Part shown: positions 57,597-64,000 of the stretch, one piece after another
Layout of the letters: the number at the start of each line of letters is the position of its first letter
How positions within the stretch are numbered: the stretch's first letter is position 1
Source: Corylus avellana
Taxonomy: Eukaryota > Streptophyta > Magnoliopsida > Fagales > Betulaceae
DNA: 64,000 nt
NCBI RefSeq assembly: GCF_901000735.1
Contig: NC_081548.1
Coordinates: 12,906,354-12,970,353 of the forward strand
Direction of reading: 5' to 3'
Program-made: the position numbers and the translations under genes
Notes under the pieces: generated by a model
Database searches by the model: none
The model's input: the letters and a program-made list of their open reading frames with translations, nothing else
Told to the model about the DNA's origin: nothing

Positions 57597-57965
57597 GAGT
57601 AAAATCCACTTAATCCTCTTAAACTACTACTCCAATGACAATTTATCCTCAAAACTATCAATTGCGACAATTTACTCCAAAAACTACCAAAACAATGACA
57701 ATATACCCTTAATTTTAACAAAATGACAAAATTACCCTTACATAAATAAAAACAAAAATACNNNNNNNNNNNNNNNNNNNNNNNNNNNNNNNNNNNNNNN
57801 NNNNNNNNNNNNNNNNNAAAATTTTATAGAGGTAATTTCGCTATTTCTAGCAGTGGGGGTACATTGTCATTGTTTTGGTAGTTTGAGGGGTAATTATCGC
57901 AATTAATAATTTGAGAGGTAATTGTCATTGTGATGATAGTTTGAAGGGTTAAGTGGACTTTATCT
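57597..57965. mobile_element. MULE-type MITE, 9-bp TSD TAGTAATTA, gap in centre
   Basis: Arms GAGTAAAATCCACTTAA and the complement of AGATAAAGTCCACTTAA, continuing inwards through GACAATTTA/TAATTGTC modules. TAGTAATTA stands at 57588-57596 and 57966-57974; the neighbouring tandem unit has it once. The centre is a 56-N gap (57762-57817). Confidence 0.9.
57762..57817. other. Assembly gap, 56 N
   Basis: Unlike the 100-N gaps this has a specific size, consistent with a sized gap in the hairpin centre of the MITE. Confidence 0.95.
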
Positions 57966-58131
57966 TAGTAATTAACCAAATTTATTACACTTAACACTAG
58001 TAGCTAGAGTACATTATAACAAAAAGCAGAAAATAGTGAACAAGAATTATATCTAGAGAGTAACACATCGACTAACTATTATAATCAACTGACTAAATGA
58101 GTTTTCTACTTGGCATCTTCATCATAGTGAA

Positions 58132-58590
58132 ATGCTTGATCCAACGCTTAGAGGTGATAAATCGAGTCGGCAAATCGACCCGTGCCGACCCGTGATGACT
58201 CGTGACCTGTTTAGGATAAACCCAAACACGACCCGTTTAGCTAACGGGTCGGCCCCACCAAACCTGGACACGACACGACAATTTCATGGGTCACCCGATA
58301 CGACCCGCTTAACCCATTTAGCTAAGAAAGTGATTTTTTTTTTTTTTTTTTTTTTTTCAATGAAAGTGATGAGTCGAGTCATAAACAGGTCAATTGAGTT
58401 GCTTATGACCCAAACCCGTTAAAAGTAAACAAAAAATAAATAAATAAACGAGTGTAACAGGTCACTCACAGGTGACCCGCGGATTGACCCGTTAAGAGCA
58501 AAATAAATAGGTCAACCCGTTTATAACCCAAACCCGATAATTTCGTGTCGAGTTGTCGGGTCGTATCAAAATTGCCAACTCTGCTAGCAA
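58132..58590. mobile_element. hAT-like non-autonomous relic with ACCCG repeats
   Basis: AGAGGTGATAAAT at the left and the complement of AGAGTTGGCAATTTTGA at the right, with many GACCCG/CGGGTC words in both arms and a T run in the middle (58333-58357). This is the style of many small plant hAT derivatives. No clean 8-bp target duplication is seen. Confidence 0.55.
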
Positions 58591-58889
58591 TAGCTGTCTA
58601 CCAAACTTGCTAACCTATAAAATACTGAAATGTTTTATAGTAAAAAAAAAATAACAGTGTAAATCCACGAGTTATAAGTAAATTGTCAAGAAATTTATTA
58701 TGCAATAAGCTTTCAAGTAGTAAAAACATATTTAATACTGGGCTTAGCTCTACACTATTTTAACCCTTATATGCAGCCTATTTTCTCTTAGAACACAATT
58801 CTGAAGCAATTTTAGAAGAAACCATGGGACCAATGTGATCGAAACCCTAACAAAGCCAGCGTTAGAAAGCGAACCAAGATCCAGAGAAA
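58591..58889 (+). promoter_or_regulatory. Probable promoter and 5' UTR of the TMX2-like gene
   Basis: Upstream of the ATG at 58890. AT-rich to about 58790, then GAAACCCTAACAAAGCC and a purine-rich leader typical of a plant 5' UTR. No TATA box that I would trust. Confidence 0.4.
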
Positions 58890-60625
58890 ATGGAGGAGCA
58901 GCATGGTCCGATCAAATGGCTGAACCTAATGGTCTCTGAGCCCTATTTTCTCTTCCATTTTCTCGCTTTCTTCTCCTACTTGGTCGTCCGCGGCTCCGCA
59001 ACCCCCATCCTCTTTCCTCACCTCACCCATAATCTCCTTCATCGGGTACTCTCTCTCTCTCTCTTGCTTTAATTGAAAATTTTAGTATTTTTTTGTTAAG
59101 TTCTTGCATTGGATTTTTGTTGATTTCGTGATGTTCCTTGTTTACTGTTCCTTTTATTTGTATAGGAAATCCAAGCGATTCTGGCATTTTCTGTGTTGAC
59201 TCTTATCAAGGTATGGTTTTTCCACTGCTTTCTTTAAGAGTTTTTATATATTAATATGTAATGTAGCATTTGGTAAATTTTAAAAAATTCCCCATTTTAG
59301 TAGTTTGCTTTCTTCGAAGCCGAGCATATAGGATCCATTTTAGCATTATCTTTCGTGTGCATATACATTGACTATCATATATTGTTGAATGTAATATTCA
59401 AGATAGGATCCTTCAAGAAATTTTGTAAGGAAATAGTTGTCGTTGTTCGAATTTATTTGTTCTGAAAGGCAGTCTAGCCAATTGTGGAAAAGCGTTTTGT
59501 TAAGGAGTGAGAGTAAGGAGTGCTAATTTTACCTTTACTTCTACAGAAATTCTATGATGCACTTTGAAATGCTTTCTAAAAATTACGAGGCTGTTAAGAA
59601 AACAGATTTTGGAGGTACTGAACAAAATTTTGCATTGTGATTGGTTGAAGTAGCTAGGATTTTAGGAAAGTTTATGTGTCTGTTTTCTTTGATATATGGA
59701 TTATGGAACTTTATTTTCTATTATAGGTTGTTAATTCTAGCTTTCTCTATGTTTACAACAGATGGTTAGACAAGAAACGTGGGAGGCCTTTACTGCTGAT
59801 ATGCTGTTTTTGGCAAAGGTGGTCATCTCACTGCCATTTCCTGGTTTTGCTATATAAGCAAGGAGATTCAATTGTTATTAGTCTGCAAGATACCTATTAG
59901 AAAAGAAAAAAGTTATTGGTTTGCAAGAATGATTGTGAGTTATCTATTAAACCATGCATACTACATGCTTCTGCAGGAAGGATGAATAGTTTTTAAATGT
60001 CTGTTACCAGAAGTTAGATAAATATATATTTTTTTATATAAAGTTCCTCTTTTCTTTGTATCACCTTCTTCTATTCTTATGTTTTTTGTTTCAATGTGGT
60101 GCTTCTTATGTCGTATTTTCTGACCTGAGATGCATTTTCTATCAGGTTTTTCTTGTCACCCTTGCTTTAGTATTGGATTACCATGTGGCTTTTTGGTACT
60201 TAGTGGTATTTGGTGGTATGTACCCTATTTCATGTCTTTTATATGATCTGTAAACTGGGAAAGTAGAATTGGAAATACTAATATTCTGATTTTCTTTGTT
60301 TATTTAAATTTATGGTTTGGCCCCTAGCCTTTCTTAAGTTTATAAAAATGTTTGAATTTAATATGATAGCAGCCTGCCTACATTGCTTTATGATATTAAT
60401 TTACTTCTCTCATTTGATAGCATGCCATTGAGAAAATTATGATGTTATTTGTTTTTCACTTAATTCTGCTGAAAAACATAGCTGAATGTAGAGCTGAATA
60501 TATGACGAGTCAAGGATTCTTATATATTAATAGATTTGATTGTTTGATCTTAATGCTTATCTACTGTGGTGTTCTTTATGCAGTTATATATGTTCTAACT
60601 CAGCAGCCTGCCTACCAAGGACTAG
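58890..60625 (+). CDS. TMX2-like thioredoxin-related transmembrane protein, exons 1-5 (5' part)
   Basis: Five exons with GT-AG borders keep one frame: 58890-59045, 59166-59210, 59762-59818, 60146-60215, 60584-60625 (370 nt, 123 codons plus one base). The protein begins MEEQHGPIKWLNLMVSEPYF and has hydrophobic segments at about residues 15-34, 54-66 and 87-115, ending YVLTQQPAYQGLG before a GTAAG donor. Plant homologues of human TMX2, as I recall the family, have this N-terminal membrane part followed by a lumenal thioredoxin-fold domain. That domain is not in the window. Likely an ER-membrane redox or folding factor. Intron 1 starts with a CT microsatellite. The next intron runs into repeat and LINE sequence, so the gene may continue beyond 64000 or be truncated. 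ATG choice: first ATG after the leader and in frame with all exons. Confidence 0.72.
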
Positions 60626-61740
60626 GTAAGAATGAATTTGGGTTTTGCCCTCATATCATCATGATAATAATAATAAAAATAAGGTTGTAAATGAACCGGG
60701 TTGTTTATGAACAGTTGGAACTCCACTCATATAAACTCTGCTTGTGTTTGGTTTGTTTAATAGACAAACTGAGTTTGAACAAACAATTAACGAGCCTAGC
60801 TCATATAAGCATGGCTTGGCCCATTTAAGCTTGTGAATTGGAGCATATACAAACTTGACTTGAGACGTTTTGAGCTTGTTGAAAGTTCGTTTTTGTACCC
60901 ACACACATAATATGCATGGTAAGCACGCTTGGGATGGCACTCTTTTGACTTGTTCATCCTAAAATACCATATATATCCCCTCAAAAACCAAAATCATCTC
61001 TCCCAAAATCCAAAGAATCCCCATTTTGTCTTCGGTTTTGTGATCTAACTTTGGTTTCCATGAATATACTTTCCCCTTGTCATTCAATTCACCCAAACAT
61101 CCTCTTATTCTACATCATCACTCCACTTTATTAATCTTATCCTTCACACCACCTGTCCACTTAAGCACATTTCTGTGCTGTGTACCTCAAGTCCTTTGAC
61201 CCCTGACCCTACTTTTTCAGGTGTATAAGTTATGCTCTATAATCCGCTCACATCTAGTCACTGTATCTTAACTGCACACTTTTACTCTCTCTTTCAATCC
61301 TTGTTCTGTTTTAGAGGCGAGTTAAAATTGAAAACACTGCTCTATCCACATTTTTTCATTTGGTCTTTTCCTTCTTTATCTTTCATTTCTTTCCCTCAGC
61401 AGTTTGTATTGATTGATTGGTGCATGATAGAAACCGTGTTTTTTCTTTTTGTAAGTGAAATATTTCAAGGAAGCAAAATTGTTAAGGGAGGCGAAGAAAT
61501 TGTTGTGCAAGATCAGCTTGGCTGTTGTTTGTGATTCCATCATAAATCCTAACGACCCTCCTGCCTCCTTGATTTTTTTTTTTTTTGGTTTTCCCTATTC
61601 TCATTTTCTGTACAGTTTCCATTTATATGCCTCAAATTTGTCTTTATTCGTCTGTATAAACTGCAATTTAAAAAATTGTGTGGTCCATCTATGGATCACA
61701 AATTACTATTTTTTCTATTCCCTCCCTCTTGTCGGCACGT
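60626..61740 (+). other. Intron or downstream region with repeat relics
   Basis: 60670-60910 resembles a decayed small hAT-type element (GGGTTGTTTATGAACA, GAGCCTAGCTCATATAAGC). 60960-61740 is T/C-rich and AT-rich with no exon that extends the TMX2-like frame. Short open frames at 61232-61534 and 61455-61745 lack any recognisable motif. Confidence 0.4.
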
Positions 61741-63235
61741 GCTGACTGTATTATTTTTTTGTGTATTCTCGGTTGCTAGTGTGGTTGTAGTCCATGGTGG
61801 TTGGTTATATGTGATGGGGTTCTTGAGCTGGTTTTGTGTAGATACCAAAGTTTTTGAGCTTTCAGTTGCAGAAGGGGCTTCATTCTTGCGCTTGGTTGAA
61901 AAAATCTAAGGGGTTTCTCGAGCAATGCACATGGGCAAGGTGAATGTTGTATGGATGTTAACTACGGTGGAGAAGTTGGTCCAGGGAGAAGTGTCAAGAG
62001 TTTTTGAAGTTGTAGAGGGATGGGAACAAGGCGTACTTAGCATAATAATGTTCAAATAGGTCTGGCTGATATTTGGCGGCGGTGGAGTACGAGGGTGGTG
62101 GTCAGCAAGGGTTCACTATAATCCTGAAGGAGCTGAAGGATGGGCTTGGAGGAGATGTGCCACCGAGGTGAGAAAGTTGGTGGCTTTTTTGGAAATGCCT
62201 TTCGGCAAGGGGAGTGGAGCTCCATGTTGACCCAATGGTGGGTTGTTATATGGTGTGGGTAGCTCTCCTTGGCATCAATGGGGAAGACGTGAGGGAAAGG
62301 TATGTTTAGTAGGACCTATGCAGAGGTGTTAGGTATGGTAGGGCTGACTCAGGCAGGTACATCAACGCTGGCATGACAGCGATCCTAGGTCGTCAAGGGA
62401 ATAGCACGGCTGGCTTTTCATCTAGCAAGGAAGGCCACGATAGGATCGTTGCAGCCGTACCACCTCAGGTACCGAAGGACATGCTAGTGGAGGTTATGCA
62501 GAGTAGAAACTGGTCCCCGTATTCATGCTACAGCAGGAGACGTGGCAGTACGAGGGAATGATTCAGGTATCAATGGGTCCCTCCGTAACTTTAAAAGACA
62601 GTTGGAGGATCTAATCGGGGAAGTGGACTGGGTTTTAGCTAAGGTGGATGAGGACCAGATTTCTAAGGGGTTGAAAGAGTTATATAAGGTGGATTAGGCC
62701 GAAAACTGTGAAGGAAAAGCCCAATTGAACAGTGTGAACCCATTCAATTTTAAGTTCAAATCCAGATTTGGATTGGGCTTTAGTTAAGGTGGATAAGGGT
62801 ATGAGTTCAAAGCAGGCTCATATTGATTTAAAACCAGCTGTAGGTGTTCAAAGCCCAAATACGCAGATAAGAGCCTGCCAAGCTAGAAATAAAAAAGGCA
62901 TGTATCCAAGTCAGCTGAAGTCTTCACTCCAACTTAAGCCCATGTTGAAGTGGGTGAGAAAGACGCGGGTGGGGAGATGTTTTCTTTGGGCAAAGGCCCG
63001 GGTTCAGGAGCCAGTTAGGTGGTCGAGTGCTTCACTTAGATAAGCAGTGTGCCAGTGGTTCTGCTGGCAATACTTGATGGTGCGGCAGTTTCCTAGAATC
63101 TTTTGGAGGGCTCTGTTGGTGTGTCACTGTATGCTGGAGATCATCCGTTCACGGAGAAGCTTCCGATACGAATGTCCAGTTGCAGTACTTGCCTCTCAAC
63201 TTTCTATCAGACTTTGCTGGTAAGAGGTTGCATTG
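61741..63235 (+). pseudogene. LINE 5' region, ORF1-like, decayed
   Basis: Broken plus-strand frames show SRAMHMGKVNVVWMLTTVEK (61920-61980) and later QLEDLIGEVDWVLAKVDE (62594-62648). They resemble the ORF1 side of plant L1-type LINEs. A similar phrase recurs at 62766-62800, suggesting internal duplication. The apurinic endonuclease domain expected before RT is not visible, so a deletion is likely between about 62800 and 63200. GC content is higher than in the flanking intron. Confidence 0.45.
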
Positions 63236-64000
63236 TTGGACAAGATCATCTCCAAGTCGCAAAATGCTTTTATCAAAGGTAGGCAGATTCTAGATCCCAT
63301 CTTGATTGCTAATGAATGCCTTGGTAGTAGGCTGAGATCTGGGGAGCCAGGGGTTATGTGCAAAATGGACTTGGAAAAAGCTTATGATCATGTGAACTGG
63401 GGTTTTTTGATGTACTTGTTAAGGAGGTTTGGTTTTAGAGGATTATGGTGTTCTTGGATTCAACATTGCATATCCTTGGTGCGGTTTTCGATTCTAGTAA
63501 ATGGGTCTCCTAAAGGATTTTTTAGCAGCTCCAGGAGTTTGAGACAAGGGTATCCCCTCTCTCCTTTGTTGTTTGTTTTTGTGATGGAGGCTTTGAGTAG
63601 GATGATATCTGCGGCGGTTCAGGGGGGGTTGGTAGAAGGCTTCAAGGTCGGCAATACTATTGTCTCTCATCTTTTATTTGCCGATGATACCTTGATTTTT
63701 TGCAATGCTAGGCCCGCCCAGTTACGCTATTTGCGGAGTGTGTTTTTGTGGTTTGAAGGTGCATCCGGTTTGAAGGTTAATTTGGCTAAGTCGATGCTAA
63801 TTCCGGTGGGGAATGTGGAGCAAGTGGAGTTGTTAGCTGGTATTTTAGGGTGTGAGGCCGTTACTTTGCCAGTGAAGTATCTTGGTCTCCCGTTGGGAGG
63901 CTCTTATAAGTCCAAGCATATTTGGGATGGAGTTTTCGAGAAGATTGAACATCGGTTGGCCAGTTGGAAAATGGTGTATTTGTCGAAGGGGGGTAGGGTC
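63236..64000 (+). pseudogene. LINE (L1-type) reverse transcriptase, open to window edge
   Basis: One frame is open from 63224 to 64000. It shows [20 protein letters not shown], then [12 protein letters not shown] (first catalytic Asp), [10 protein letters not shown] (family norm RQGDPLSP, so Asp to Tyr), [10 protein letters not shown] (catalytic Asp pair) and [10 protein letters not shown]. These are the RT blocks of plant non-LTR retrotransposons in correct order. Immediately upstream (63210-63236) a likely one-base loss shifts the frame. Same strand as the TMX2-like gene. In an active element this enzyme copies its RNA at the insertion site. Confidence 0.92.

Larger units (their letters stand above)
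57475..58050. repeat. Tandem duplication of about 85 bp, second copy hit by a MITE
   Basis: Unit 57475-57558 (GTGATACTCATAGTGTCTCC ... AGAAAATAGTGAACAAGAA) recurs as 57563-57596 plus 57966-58046. The MITE at 57597-57965 splits the second unit. The first unit is the empty site. Confidence 0.85.

Noticed and set aside
60439..60690. 83-residue open frame over exon 5 of the TMX2-like gene
   Set aside because: It reads through intron sequence; only 60584-60625 fits the spliced frame.

Overview
The window is plant nuclear DNA from a large, repeat-rich genome, almost certainly a eudicot. The evidence is the mix of elements: Mutator-like elements (MULEs), hAT elements, Ty3/gypsy elements with a tRNA-Asp primer site, Ty1/copia elements, chromovirus-like LTRs, MITEs and a plant LINE, plus one intron-bearing cellular gene. 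About 90% of the 64 kb is transposable-element (TE) sequence in nested layers. I see no prokaryotic features, rRNA, tRNA or CRISPR. Four runs of N (three of 100 bases, one of 56) break the sequence.

Layout. 1-6836: a minus-strand MULE with a decayed transposase (1-1909). An LTR retrotransposon (2308-5850, 5-bp target-site duplication (TSD) CAATA) sits in its leader. 6837-17459: an inverted non-autonomous hAT element split by a 7.7-kb chromovirus-like element without usable coding sequence (7231-14894) and by a palindromic MULE-type MITE (15335-17066, 9-bp TSD). The hAT itself sits in an old LTR ending at 17545. 17546-31723: a short non-TE stretch with a possible captured exon, then a gypsy-type LTR carrying nested insertions. 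This block occurs twice, on either side of the gap at 22052-22151. The second copy is a solo LTR grown to 7 kb (24758-31723, TSD AAACA) by a gypsy remnant, a solo chromovirus-like LTR (27809-30024) and an intact-ended hAT element (30154-31548, TSD GCCATAAT). 31724-51638: a minus-strand copia element broken by gag-only gypsy elements A (34087-39881) and B (43807-49579), with an Athila-like pol (39882-43061) between them. 51639-57290: copia-like LTR sequence, a further gypsy LTR with its 3' internal end, a GTCC-rich minisatellite element and a decayed RNase H domain. 57475-58590: a small tandem duplication hit by a MITE, and a hAT-like relic. 58890-60625: the first five exons of the only convincing cellular gene, a TMX2-like membrane thioredoxin-related protein. 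Its following intron region runs into a LINE whose reverse transcriptase is open to the window edge.

How the parts relate. The two hAT copies act as each other's empty-site control: the TSDs of both the chromovirus-like element and the MITE are confirmed by the uninterrupted copy at 30154-31548. Elements A and B keep a zinc-knuckle Gag-like ORF but no pol, so they must have depended on another element's enzymes. The Athila-like pol is the right kind of partner but is itself broken.

No new biological system is evident. The strongest points for a second look are the CGTACG arrays in front of the LTR TATA boxes, the conserved gag-only elements, the nested insertion chronology, and two large near-duplicates that abut assembly gaps and look more like unmerged haplotypes or a chimeric join than biology.
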